A stretch of 64,000 nt of DNA, from the NCBI GenBank assembly GCA_963978545.1, contig OZ021725.1:92660305-92724304 (forward strand), written 5' to 3'. Every line of letters starts with the position of its first letter. Position 1 is the first letter of the stretch. Origin of the DNA: Linyphia triangularis (lineage: Eukaryota > Arthropoda > Arachnida > Araneae > Linyphiidae). The notes beneath the pieces were generated by a model. The model saw nothing but the letters and a program-made list of their open reading frames with translations. It was not told where the DNA came from and made no database searches. A program made the translations under genes and the position numbers. Of the stretch, positions 43,701 to 56,233 are shown in pieces.

Positions 43701-44398
43701 TTTTTTGTATTGAACAAATAGTCATTAGTGAAAGATAAATATAATTAAAAATTGTTGTAAAAAATAAATAATGTATTGATATTTTGATTAATAATTACAT
43801 AAATAATTACTTAGGAAAAGCTGTACATGCTACTTTTAAATTAAAATTTCCAATATTCAAAGCGATAAATTGCGCCAAAAATTTTTTGCGACAGAACAAA
43901 AGAAAAGTATACTCGGAACTTAAATCTGATGATAAATGATCTTCCTGGAAAACATAACCTTTTCCTACTTTAAAATGTAGCATCAAAAACAAATTGAAAT
44001 CACTTTAAACTTCGCTTGAAAAAGCAATTGCCTTCCGAGAAAACTGCGTTGTACTATGGATAAAAACTGAAAGGATAAAACTGTGTGTAAATAGTGCAGT
44101 AAAGTGTGAGAAAAGTCAGTGAACAATAAGAAGCAATTGCTTGGAGGTTTTGAGGAAATAAGGCTTGTCCAAATAAAAAATTGAAACTCTTTCACTGCAA
44201 AATTTTCAAAAAATTCATTAGCTTGTCAGGAAGGAAAGGTCACTGCAGTGCAAAAAATAACTGAATACGTTTTTGTTCTTACTTTCAAGGTAAGAAAGAT
44301 GTTAAGAGAAATTTAAGATTGTTATAAAAGGGAAAATGGTATGTGACACATTCAAATGGTTTTATGACACTAAATCTAGTTTTTATTTCTTACAATTA
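43701..44398. other. AT-rich sequence, no gene recognised
   Basis: Only short unrecognised frames on the minus strand. Confidence 0.55.
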
Positions 44399-44523
44399 CT
44401 GTTATTATTATTGTTATTATTTTTAATGTTGTTATTATCTTTATTACTATTATTATGTTTGTAACTATCATTATCACATTCATTGTTATTATCATTTTCA
44501 TTACCATTACAACTACTACTATT

Positions 44524-44587
<64 letters not shown>

Positions 44588-44690
44588 CAACAACAATAAT
44601 AATTAAAATAATAATAATAATAAATAAGGATACTAATAATTATTATTAGTACTATTTATATTATTATTAATATTAATAATAATAAAAATT
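44399..44690. repeat. (ATT)n/(AAT)n compound microsatellite
   Basis: Imperfect TTA/ATT triplets (44399-44525) change to AAT triplets (44526-44600), then mixed triplets. As at 38390, the two halves are partly self-complementary. Confidence 0.85.
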
Positions 44691-47600
44691 CGATTAAGTT
44701 TCATGTATAAATATCTCTTTAATTTTGAATTATTCGCATGAAAAACGATCTACTAAAATTAAAAACTGTTGCATTAAACCATAATTTTTATTAAAATTTT
44801 CCTTAATAAAACATGTTCATCTTAGAAACATTTCTACTAGACTTTTAAGATAAATTAAAAATGTCCTTAGAAATTGCTTTCGTTGGTAAAGAAAACGAAG
44901 TTTCGACTTTAGAAGAAAAATTAGTTTTGAGAATACTAGGTATTGAATAGAAGCTTGATATTATTTGAATGGTTTATTTTTCATTTTATATCAAGATTAA
45001 ATTAAATATGGTGCATTGAAAAATATTTGATTCGTTTCAGGAGCAAAATTTATCACGTATGTAGTATTTTTTAAATACTTTTTTCCCCCAAGAGAATTTC
45101 GTTGTTTAAAATTTTTATTCTAAAGTAGCATTTCTTAGAACTGGTAGATTCTTTTATCTAAAATTTAACTATCACGACATTTTTTATCTTAAAATTTGGC
45201 TAAAAGTATTTTATATATTGTTGATCAAAGGTTATTATTTTGTTTTTATAAAAAAAAATAAAGATTTTAATAAAAAAATGTATTGGGATATGAAATACGT
45301 TCTTGGTAAAAGTCTTAGGTTCACATTTAAAATAAAAGTTTATTATTAAAAAAATATGCAAAAATAATTAAAATTGTGTTTAAATAAAAGTGAACTATTA
45401 AAAATAAACTATATCTTTCAAAGGTGTGTTTAAACTTGCACCTCGGATCAAAAAATTCCTTTTTACAGTTAGGAATAATCTTTAATAGTAGTCCCCAGCC
45501 TTAATTTAGTTTACGTTCAAAATCGTATGCATAAATGAAATCATTGAATTTACAAAATCAAAAAGTCATTTTCCGCAGAAGATGAATATATGACAAATCA
45601 TTAGAAATTTTTTAATTACAGTCAATTTGTCCATGTTATCTTTATAAAGCATTTAATTTCATGGAAAAAAACAAAAACAATTTTTCTACTCGAAATTTTT
45701 TAGTTTCTTATTTTTGAACTTTACAATAAAAAACGACAAATCATTTATATTAAAACACAATCATGCTTACCATATAGATATTATTTAAATAACTTAATTT
45801 TTTATTGCTCATAGTAAAATTTCAATCATAATGCAAAGAAATATATACAAAAACGGTATGTTGCTCCTGTTAATGTTTGAATCTACATCTACCCACCATA
45901 GACTAGTTTGAAATTTCCGTTGTAATAATATGTTTTATTCTCAAAAATAAATTTCTGTACAAATCTTAGGCTGATCGGATCAATCATAAAAATCCCTTTC
46001 AAACGTGGGATAACGCCCGATTACCAATGATTAACCACATGGGTTAAGCCTGCTTAACCCAAGCCGCTATCCCTGCAACGTGCATTATTAAGTACATCTG
46101 ATCCTATTTTAGCCCATTAAGTACCCTAATGCTCTCAACCAAGAATTACAAATCTTGTTTTTAAACATAAAAAAATTGAGAAGTTTCGATTCAAAGACAT
46201 ATGTTAATGCTTCAAAATCCTCTTACAAAGTAGCGAGATAATTTTTTTTTTATTCCATCTATGTTGTCAAAAGGCCTGTATCTTTCACCTAGCTTTAACC
46301 TACCGATCTTGAACTGTTTTCGAAAGTTGGTGGAATATCAGAAGTAAACTGACAGTTCATAAGTGAATATTCTGAAATAAAACGTAATTTGACATTATCA
46401 TCCAAACATGTGCATCCAATTATTTTTAGACACACATTTTTGAAGGATAAAGTATATTTGATTAAAAGGAGGTTCATAACAGTCCATGTTATGTTCAACA
46501 AGTGTGGGAGCATCTCATTTAATAATAGATTCTTATGATTCTGAAATTTTCACAGAATAATATTTGAATACTTTGAAATATTTTAAAGCGAGGTTTTTAT
46601 TATTTTTGCAAATTTCAAAAAATTAGAACTTTATAAAAATATATTTAAAAAAATCGCTAAGTTTTTAGACGATTTGTTATTTTTTGTTTAAGTATACTAC
46701 TTATAGTTTATTGCTTGTGTTAAAGTAATTAAATGCATTAGAGAAACATATATTAAATTCTCAAGCATTTATATTAAATAGATTTTAAGTTATATGCTCC
46801 CAAACATGAAAAAACAACATTTTGAGATATTCGGCTTCTAAGTTTTAAAACATGATTTACACACCTATTTTGTGTTTGCTTCAAAAAAATTGTTAAAAAT
46901 ACTTTTAAATCCTCATTACAAATAAGGTATCATTTTAAAGAAAAGAATTTAAATTTTAATAAACAATTACAAACTCAAAATTGATGATCTGAACATTTTC
47001 CATGTAGAGGACTCAGCTTAACTATTGAGTTAAAACGTAAAGTTTTGTACCAATAAAACCATTCTCATGAATAAAAATGTGAAATATTACTTAAATCATT
47101 TATACAGGTATAAAAAATTTGAAATTTAAGCTATTTTTGGATTATTTAGCATCTTCCATATAATCATCCGAAAATGTGTAGCACATTATTCCATTAAATG
47201 TGATGCACATCCTTACAGAATAATAACTATACTGTAGTACCAGATGGTTCTCTGAAAGTGAATTTTTGTCATAATGGGTATATTTTATAGTCGTCTCTAC
47301 ACAGGAAATATTAGAAAAGTTAATAAGTTCGTAAAAGAGTTAACATCAAAACATGAAGTTGTTAACCTTCATATCTCATTTTGAACTGATTTATAGACAC
47401 GCCACTTCTGTGTTTAGAGAGGCTGTATATTTGATTAATTACGGAGTTAAAAGGCAATTTTGTTTGATTTCGTGTATGAAAACCTAAGGCATTGTACAAA
47501 ATAATTAAAGCAGATGTAATTTATTTGACATTTATATTACATTTCAGATTATTAAGAATCAGAGTAATTGTATTTAGTTTTTCAATTTGCATCTGTAAAG

Positions 47601-47695
47601 CACTGTTATGATAATTAAATTATATAAATTCTTACGGTCTTCTTGTAATGAGGAGATTAAACAATAGCCAATTCTTTGCGAACTTCTCTTCTAAG
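44691..47695. other. AT-rich sequence with one GC-richer patch
   Basis: Around 45990-46130 the sequence is GC-richer and contains the near-palindrome GGGTTAAGCCTGCTTAACCC (46040-46059). It may be a transposon end or regulatory site. No gene recognised in the rest. Confidence 0.45.
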
Positions 47696-48789
47696 AAGAG
47701 GCTTACTGGCCATAGGGTTGTCCGGTGCAATCACCGGGCCGGTCAGTGTCTGTACCAAATGGGCCGGTGCGGTACAGAAGATTTATTTTGTTTCAATATA
47801 AATGGTTGCCTTTCTTAAAGTTATTTTTAGAAACCTAATCCATTCAATTTCCTATTACATAAACCAAAACTATTATTAAACTATTACTTTATTTAGGAGA
47901 TATTATTTGTATGTTAAAAAAATGCTTAAAATTTCACATTACTGTAATTTTACATATTACGTTGTACTATTTAAAAAAAAAAAAAAAAAAAAAATCGATG
48001 CACAAAACTTTATATATAGTCGTATTACGATTTTTTGCTTATTTCATAATTTTTAAGGTTAAATATATATATTATCATTTCGGGCGTGATCTATAATAAT
48101 AAAACAAGTTGTCTGTGTGTGTGTATCTGTCTATAGTTCTACAGAAAGCTACTTAAAATTAGAGTAGAACTCTGAAATTTTCAACGTAAGTAGTTTTGGC
48201 CTTCTAATTGTATCTATAACAAACAGAATGTTTAAAATTTTAATTAGTTATTTTTAATTAATTTTATTAATTAATTTTTTTTACAAAGTGACTTTAAGTG
48301 GAGGTACAGCTCTGAAATTTTCAACATAAGTAGTTGTGGCCTTCTAATTGGACTTTTGACAAACAAAATTTTAAAATTTTTATTAGCTTCTCATTAATTA
48401 ATTTTTTAATTAATTAATATTTTACAAATTGATTTCTAATAGGACTACTGCTCTGAAATTTTCAACATATGTAGTTTTGGCCTTCTAATTGGACTTTTAA
48501 CAAAAAGAATGCTAAAATTAAATTTTTTTTTGTTTAATTAAATTAATTATTAAAACAATTGAATTATTAAAATTAATTAAACAATAAACTATTTAATTAT
48601 TTAAATTTATTATTAAATATAAATATTGAATAGAAAAAAAACATAAACTATTTAATTATCAAAATTAATTATTGGAATTTCTTTATTATTAAGAATAACT
48701 ATTAAAATTTGATTAATGATTTTATTACAAATTTGGGCCGGCATAAATCTAAAATCACCGGGTCGATTTTATATCCCAGTACGCCCCTG
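47696..48789. mobile_element. Non-autonomous hAT-like element, 1.09 kb
   Basis: The left end (AAGAGGCTTACTGGCCATAG, then GTCCGGTG) and the reverse complement of the right end (CAGGGGCGTACTGGGATATA, then GACCCGGTG) are diverged terminal inverted repeats with GGCCGG inside both. Flanking octamers CTTCTAAG (47688-47695) and CTTCCAAA (48790-48797) match at 6 of 8 positions, consistent with an aged 8-bp hAT target duplication. The interior is AT-rich with an A22 run and three 140-bp repeats, and no transposase. Confidence 0.68.
48130..48530 (+). repeat. Three ~140-bp tandem copies inside the hAT-like element
   Basis: The phrase TCTGAAATTTTCAAC begins at 48171, 48311 and 48452. Each is followed by TAGTT(T/G)TGGCCTTCTAATTG and an AT-rich stretch with TTAATTAATT. 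The copies differ mainly in the AT-rich part. Confidence 0.85.
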
Positions 48790-48797
48790 CTTCCAAA

Positions 48798-51699
48798 CTT
48801 TTAATAAAACTGAGAAGCAGTGGTTTTGGATCTCAGCACTCCTTCTCATCTTTTCGTGAGAAAAGGGGACATTTTTAAACGAGTGGTGTTGGTAATGATA
48901 AGCTATTAAAGGCTACCCAGGTAGAACAAGGGTATTGACCAATCTTAGAAACAGTGATTGTGAGAAGATTGGAAAATCTGCCGAAACTCGTGCATGACGA
49001 ACAAACCTATTTTTTACTCCTACGACCTTTCTTACAAAAATATATTTAAATTTTAAAATTCTGCATCAACATTTCCAAACTTCCAGTATATTTTCCCCAG
49101 CAGTGGAAAATATTAGCCAAGTTTAATTGCAACGGTTAGTCTATAACGGTCCGCTACAGGATTGGTCAGTGTTGAGCGATAGTGGCTAGAATATTTATGA
49201 TACTGGGTATTTATTTCTCAAATTAAACAAACAAAAAAAAATACTCTTCTTTAAAAATCAAAAATTACACTGACGCTAAATAATAAAAAAAGTAGTTTTA
49301 ATTTCAAATTAGTTAGACCTGCATAATGTATTCTTTTGTGTCATTTCTTAGATTTTCATTCATGAGAAGAATATCCTAAGAACTTCTTTCAAAAACTTCT
49401 GATATATGCGAGATGCAGTAGTTTTAGATAACATCTAACGCTTCTCGTTATTTAAAAGAAAGAGAAGACTTATTTTTAAATATGCGATGTTGTAAATGCT
49501 ATGCATTAATCTTACAAAAGGGCTTATTTCTCAAATGTGAAATAAAGTAAAACTTAATTACACCTGAGGGGATAAGTACAGTCCCAATAAGACATTAGCT
49601 TTATTTTAAAGTAATTATAGATGCCCAAAGAATATAACAACGAAATATAATTCAGACTTATATTTATGCATAAGTGATTTAATATTTATTAAGCTTTAAC
49701 AAAAAAAATATTGGCATTTTTCGATGCACGTCATTCTCAACGTGCAACTGGAATTTTTTTTTCTTTTCAAGATTTGATTAAAATGTAATCAGCTCTAAAA
49801 TCTGAATAAACAACGAAGACAAAACCATACAAATTAATGTTTAAATATGTATGTCAGTTCGCATGAATGGCGTGTACTATTTATTCAATCATGAAACGTT
49901 TTTTTATACAATATTTGATTTTTGATTACATAGAATTGTTCATTAAAAATTAGTTTAATGATGAAATGGTGCATAATAAAAACAATATTTAACAAACATA
50001 AATATTTGATTTAGCACGTAGGAGAACAGATTACGTTCGAAACTTTATAACAAGGATATTATGAGTTGAATAAGTTGATGTTATTTAGAGGGTTAAAAAA
50101 ATACAAATAGAATAATTAATGCTACGTTCGCTTTGATAAATGAACACAAAGTTTTGAGTTTCAATTACATCCGCATATCAATACTTTATTTGGTTTTTCT
50201 TTTGAAAATTATTTTAAGAAAATTACTAGTGTATTTTCAAAATGATCGATATTTTAGATAGTTTTATTTTGAAGTATCAATAACTTTAAGAAATACAGAA
50301 CTTAGTCAGTCGTTCATGACGGCGGAAATTACTAAGTAGGTAAGTACGCAAATATTTTTTCGTATAAAAAACATTTTCATAACTTTTTTTTATTAGTAAA
50401 GGAAATAATTTTTGTACATCACGTATATTATTAGTATTTTTTTATTTATATTTATTCATAAAATATATAATAGACCTTTATAATGATATATAAAAAAAAA
50501 AAAAAAAAAAAAAAAAATTGCCATGTTTTAAAAAGAAACAAGAATTTTTTGCGAGTCGACATCGAAAATTAAATTCGTAAAAATATTCAGATTTTAAACT
50601 ATTATAAAATGTAGCATTTTTTTCACTCATCTATATTTTATCAAATTATTTATAATTATAAATGTTTGATGCGTTTAAAAAAATGGCTTAGGGAAGGGTT
50701 TAAATTTGAAAAAATTTATTTTATACAAAAAAAAAAAAAAAATGTTTTAATTACAAGTTCAAATTTATAAACAATTTGGAATTTGAACATATAATAAGGA
50801 ATACTTAAGTTGAGATCATATCTATGTGACCTATTTTTAATATAAATATATAACTCCGATAAATACTCAGAAGTAATCATTTTAATTGAAATAATCTTTT
50901 TTAATATTTCCAAAATGAAAAAGTATTCATATATATATGAAGTAACAACCAAACTCTTAAAATATAAGATTAGTATAATAAATTTTTATTCTTAATGCTT
51001 AACAAATCCGTAATTGGTTTGGAAATTAAACAAACTTATATTAACTCCTATGTAGGTTTATACATACATGGCAATTTCTAACTACAGAAAATTGAAATAT
51101 TATTTTTCATTCCAACCAAATACTGTAACACAGGCATCAAATAATGATTATAAGTGGTCCATTACTGACACAATAAGGAAATAGTAAATCCAATGTATAA
51201 TATAAAATAAAAACAGCGATAAAATATGAAATAAAAATAATGAAATTTGTATTCCACCTGCAAGGAAATTAATTAATTTATTTCAACTCAGCTTCGATTT
51301 ACATCATTAAATTCCTCAACATAAATTAATTTTACATTAATTAAGTTGCTGAAAAATAGCCATGTTTATCTTTCACTATAGAGAGAAGTAGTGTTAATCA
51401 GTCTATCCCTTAATGAAGCGTTGTATAATTTGCAAAGTTTTTCTTCCCGCGGAAAAGTTAATTAGTGAATAATTTAACGATAATAAAGAAAGAAAACAAT
51501 CAATGGAATTTAATTACAAAAGGAAAACCAAGACAAGACCTTTACTATTAAACTAAGATAACAAGTTTTACTCTTTATGAGTTTGACAAATTCTCATCAC
51601 TTATTGAGGCATAGCATTTAACTCTTTAAGTTCTTATATTACTAACAAATCTTTAAAAAAGTATTATCAAACCCATTTCGAAAAATCAGTCCGATTAAA
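48798..51699. other. AT-rich sequence, no gene recognised
   Basis: An A26 run lies at 50492-50517. Several short frames have no domain signature. Confidence 0.55.
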
Positions 51700-52512
51700 T
51701 CCTTTTCAATTACTAATACAAATACAAGAGCTACTAATACAAATACAATGATGACTATCTACAGGCACAAGACCCCTCAAGGTTGGTCAAAATTAACTTT
51801 ACTGAACAGTACCCTATTAAAGATCAAGCTGTATTTTAAAACTGCTGACTCCGTTGCAATTTACGATGTGGTACGTTTCACTTATCAATAACTGTATTGC
51901 AAAAATAATGTTTCCTATTTTCTATGTTCAAGTGTAATTTAAATAGCTTATATGTATGATCTCTTGACCGGTCTCTTGTATTAAACTCTTAACCCTTAAA
52001 ATAACGCTGTCTGATAAATTTAAACAGCTGAATCAAATCCCCGCTAGACCTTCTTTTTTACAATGTATATATATTAAGGTTCTTTAATATAGCACAATGG
52101 TTCAAAATCGAGTTTCCATGTATCATTTTCGTTGCCCTAGACTGAACCTTTTCCAATAAATCAATATCCTTCTTGAGATGAGCCGACCAGAAATGCACTG
52201 CATACTCTAGATGTGGCCTAATCTATCCTCTATGAAGTGGCAAAATAATAGCACTAGATTTAGGTGAGATAATCTTCCTGATAAAACTTAACATCATTTT
52301 CGCTTTTTTACTTGCTATCCCACAATGATGCTCAAACTTAAAAGTTCCATTAATTGACACCCCCTAGGTCATTAATAACTGCCCACTTATTTATTTTTGA
52401 CTCTTGTAAAAAATAGTTAGCATTCAAATTTGTATGACCAAAGTGTATGACTTGAAATTTATCTAAATTAAAAGACATGCCCTATTTCACAGCCCAATCT
52501 GATAAATTAGTC
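51700..52512 (-). mobile_element. Decayed CR1-type LINE reverse-transcriptase fragment
   Basis: Translating the minus strand across frameshifts gives the C-terminal part of a CR1/L2-type RT. From 52512 there is DWAVK and FNLDKFQVIHFGHTN-like text, then an NDLGG-type block. A long conserved block (52222-52116) contains RPHLEYAV, FWSAHL, KKDIDLLEKVQ and SRATKMI. SGDLIQLFKF and, near 51980-51830, NTRDRSRDHTYKL and NTVIDK follow. Many stops and frameshifts interrupt it. The 3' side ends in degenerate AATACAAATAC repeats (about 51715-51750). The RT catalytic YxDD part is missing, so the copy is dead and 5'-truncated. Confidence 0.85.
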
Positions 52513-52948
52513 CTTTGGTATTTGAATATATATGCTTTCTTTAAGATAACGTATTTCCTCCTACAAAATTCCATACAATTGTAGTCTAACCATAAATATC
52601 TATAGGCAATACGATATGATTATAAATGTTTGATAGAGTGGCAATACAGAACTGGTGTTGATCATGCATAATTTTAGACCTGTTCTGAAAGAAAAGCTCT
52701 CAAATTTTCGTACTAGTTGTTTTAGAAACTTGTACAAAACTTTGAACTTGCAGTTGAAAGTTTACTTTCTCTTCTTTTTAAAATATATTTTGCCCATTGT
52801 TGTGTTTCCAAAAAATATTAAGATGAGCTTTTTATTATATTTGCGAGAAGAAATCGAAAGAATGGAATTCAGAAATTTCATAATGTACGTTTTAGGTACG
52901 ACCCATTGTAAATGTAAATAAGGTAATGTTTCTATATAATTAGAAACT
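52513..52948. other. Intergenic sequence, no gene recognised
   Basis: An 88-codon frame at 52655-52921 has no recognisable domain and is probably chance. Confidence 0.5.
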
Positions 52949-53216
52949 TAGTGGCGCAGTAGTAGCTCATTGCGCTGCCAAGCCACAGGTCCGCGATCCG
53001 GACTGGCCAAGGTTGACTTAGCCTTTCATCTCATAAGTGTGTTGATTAAATGAGAACCAAACATGCTTGGGAACTAACTAAACACTGGGGGCTCCGCGTC
53101 AGACTGACCATCTGCCCAGAACATTGCTGTAAGGCACCCTGGGGCTCATGGTCAAGTAAACTGAATTGGGCACAACAGACCAAGGCCCCCCACGGGTCTG
53201 TTACGCCACTGAGTTT
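52949..53216 (+). mobile_element. SINE/MITE-like unit with inverted ends
   Basis: Begins CTTAGTGGCGCAGTAGTAGC and ends ...GTCTGTTACGCCACTGAG, whose reverse complement is CTCAGTGGCGTAACAGAC. The ends are thus imperfect terminal inverted repeats. The left part also looks tRNA-like: an A-box-like TGGCGCAGTAGTAGC and a degenerate B box GGTCCGCGATCC (about 52988-52999). GC is about half, far above the flanks. It could be a tRNA-derived SINE or a MITE. Confidence 0.6.
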
Positions 53217-55165
53217 TTAGTTTAGTTCAATAGCATCATAAAAATACGCAAGTAAGTAAACGTATGCACCATTTTATACTTAGCTTTTTCAACAATGTTA
53301 CAGATAATCTTCTACTTAAACTTTTTATCAATTCGGATTTTTTTTCATATCCAGTGTTTCATTAAACAACCTGCTTATTGTCATGGAACACTCTCAAGAG
53401 CTTTACAGGCCGTTACATTTATTTAAACTTATTTTTATGACAGTTTTGGCATTTACATCGAATGATTTCGTTTCGATTAAATAATATAGTCATCGTTAAA
53501 ACTCCTTCAGTTCCATCCATACATTTCTTTATTTTGTCAGATAAAGGCACCTCCATATGAAAGGCAGTCTGAATCACTGTACCTTTAACCACAATTGTTT
53601 TCAAAGACATTTAATACAAGTTACTCTAATCAAAATCTATATTAAGTATAGAACTTCTTAAAGTTGGAAAATAATACACACAACTTAAAATTCAACAAGC
53701 GTCCAATGTAAAAGTTGCTTAGGTAATTTATTAAAAAAATTATATTTTTGTTGATTTTTTTTTCTTTTCCCAATCTTAGAAAGCACGTGAGTGTATTCAT
53801 TTTATTTAAATATAAAATATACCCTCATAATATATCATAGAAAAGTTTATAAAGATAAGCATTTAAACAGAATATAACTCAAAAGCCAGAGGTGTCGGGT
53901 TATCATTTAAATTTTGTGAAAAGTAAAACACTCCGTGCACATTTTATAAATAAAGATCTTTTTTTTTTTTTTTTTTTTTTTAATTTCACAGAAAATAGTA
54001 CACATTACAAATCAAACTTTGTTTCAATATTGTCAATTAATCTTTTTTGTTGCCAATTGCTTAGGGTTTCTAATATGTCACGTAATAATTTTGAATATTT
54101 TACCAAAATTCTTAAGTGGTATATTAATTAAGTAGACACTGTTTCAATACCTATACAATAATTTAATTATATCTAATTGTATATATTTTTACAAATTAAA
54201 TTTTTTGTAATATGTGTTTTTTAATTTTTCATTAATACCACCTCAGCGGTCTAAGGTACAACAGGTTGTAGAATTAAACATGATACCTGAAATTCTAAAT
54301 TATGAAGATAAATATTTGTAAGATAAGATAACCATGTTAGATTCACATACTGGATTAATAAAACTAAATCAAAATCGAAGAACATCTTTTTTTTTTTTTT
54401 TTTAAAGTGAAATCTGCTCGAAGGTACGAGTACAGATGAGGTTTAACAACTCTCAATCAATCAATTTCTTCCAACACAGTTATAAAAGAGTTTATGTTTA
54501 AAAATATCGAAGTCTAGAATACTGACCAACTACTATATACTCAAACTCACACACTTCGATAAAGTTTACTATTCATGAAACTGAGCCAACCCAACAGGAC
54601 TATTCAATTACGGAACTTCGCAGAAACCCATCGAGTGGAAATCAGAACGATTGTTCTCCTAAACGAAGTGTCAGAAGAATTATTCCTGAAAGAGATGTTG
54701 GCAGCACCTGTGAGAACAGACGATTTCGGCCTGAAAAGAATCACTCCTCTCCTACGCAGTGGAAAGAACGAAAATTGCTGGGGCGGAATCTTACCTCCAA
54801 ACTTCTTTTCTTTTTTTAAGGAATTCGTAGAATAGAATATTCGATTGTGAATCGTACAAATGTTCTCCAAGGACGAATGAGTGTGACTTCAGCTGGAAGT
54901 GGGAGAGAAATCTTTCTATGCAAATGGATTCTTTATCTCAAGTTGAAAGGAGATAACACAAAAAAATCATAATTTACTTCTTCCGCTTGTAGGGGATTGA
55001 TTTATCTGTACTTCCTGGTGATGAGAGTATAAGCAATGGGGATATATTTATTAAAAAAAAGAATTGAAAGCATTGTTTAATTTATAGTTTTGAAACGTAT
55101 TATGATTTGACAAAGAACAAAAATGCGTGGATGAGCAGAGGATTTGGATGCATAGGATATATAGT
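53217..55165. other. Intergenic sequence with a GC-richer island at 54540-54960
   Basis: The island includes an 86-codon frame (54575-54835) with no known domain and an ATGCAAAT octamer (about 54918). It may be regulatory or an untranslated exon. A 63-codon minus frame at 53419-53610 ends in a Cys-rich stretch (CKCQNCHK) that I cannot assign. Confidence 0.4.
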
Positions 55166-55350
55166 GCTATTTGACTATATATTATTGTTATTTGACTATA
55201 TATTATTGTTATTTGACTATATATTTCTATAGTGTTATTTGACTATATATTTCTATAGTGTTATTTGACTATATATTTCTATAGTGTTATTTGACTATAT
55301 ATTTCTATAGTGTTATTTGACTATATATTTCTATAGTGTTATTTGACTAT
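55166..55350 (+). repeat. 26-bp tandem repeat
   Basis: ATTTGACTATATATTTCTAT recurs at 55211, 55237, 55263, 55289 and 55315, with a partial unit at 55341. The first copies have a shorter variant (TATTATTGTT). An isolated relative lies at about 55830. Confidence 0.88.
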
Positions 55351-56198
55351 TGCTGTGTATTAATAATTTCTAAATATTGTTATAGGTGTGAGTAATTAAT
55401 TAGTTGAAATCCTTAACTTTGCAATTTGATTGCTTGTTTCTTTTCATATTTTTTTTATTTTTTTTATTATTATTATTATTTTTTTTTATTATTTTTTTTT
55501 TATTTTTTTTTTATTTATTTATTTAAAAGAATTTTTATTTTGGTTATTTTAAAGGAGGGTTGGTTATTCTTAGGATATATTTAAAAATATGTGCAGAAAA
55601 TAAGTTTGAATAAGAATTTTTTTTAACACATTCTCTATATAAAGATCATATTATATTGTTCTTGTATAGTGTTGTAGAGATGCAATATTAGCCTAGAATG
55701 TTCAGAAAATGTTTTATGAGTTTAAAATGAAATTATATAATGATTCAAATTATATATACAAAAGCCTTATTAACAGCCAATTTATGTGATGAATTTATTT
55801 ACTGCATAAAACATAATAATTTTGAATATTTCTATAGTGTTATTTGGCTTTGATTGAAATCTATCTATCTTTATAAAGTAATATAATAAATACTGTCGAA
55901 AGGATGTTTAAGAATTAATGTTTATATTAATGTTAAAAAATAATTCACTTGAAATATAAAAGAAACCGTATTTTTTATATAATACATTTTTTATATTCAT
56001 TCTTGTATTTTATTCAGGGTTAGAAGAAATTTGAAAAAATTAGCTTTCCTAAAATCAATCTAAAGCATTTTATTTACTTTAGCAGAATGTAGTAATTTTA
56101 GTGAGTGCAATCTATAAAATACAAAATTATGATAACGACCAGATCATTTATTAATAAGAATTAATTTGGTTGCTTTATTTAAGTTTTGGAAGCTTTGA

Positions 56199-56233
<35 letters not shown>

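Noticed and set aside
53419..53610. Small Cys-rich peptide gene (minus strand, ends in CKCQNCHKNKFK)
   Set aside because: No signal peptide, no regular cysteine spacing and no homology recognised; chance frame is more likely.
54575..54870. Complementary 86- and 88-codon frames
   Set aside because: No recognised domain and overlapping on both strands; the region is kept only as a GC-richer island.
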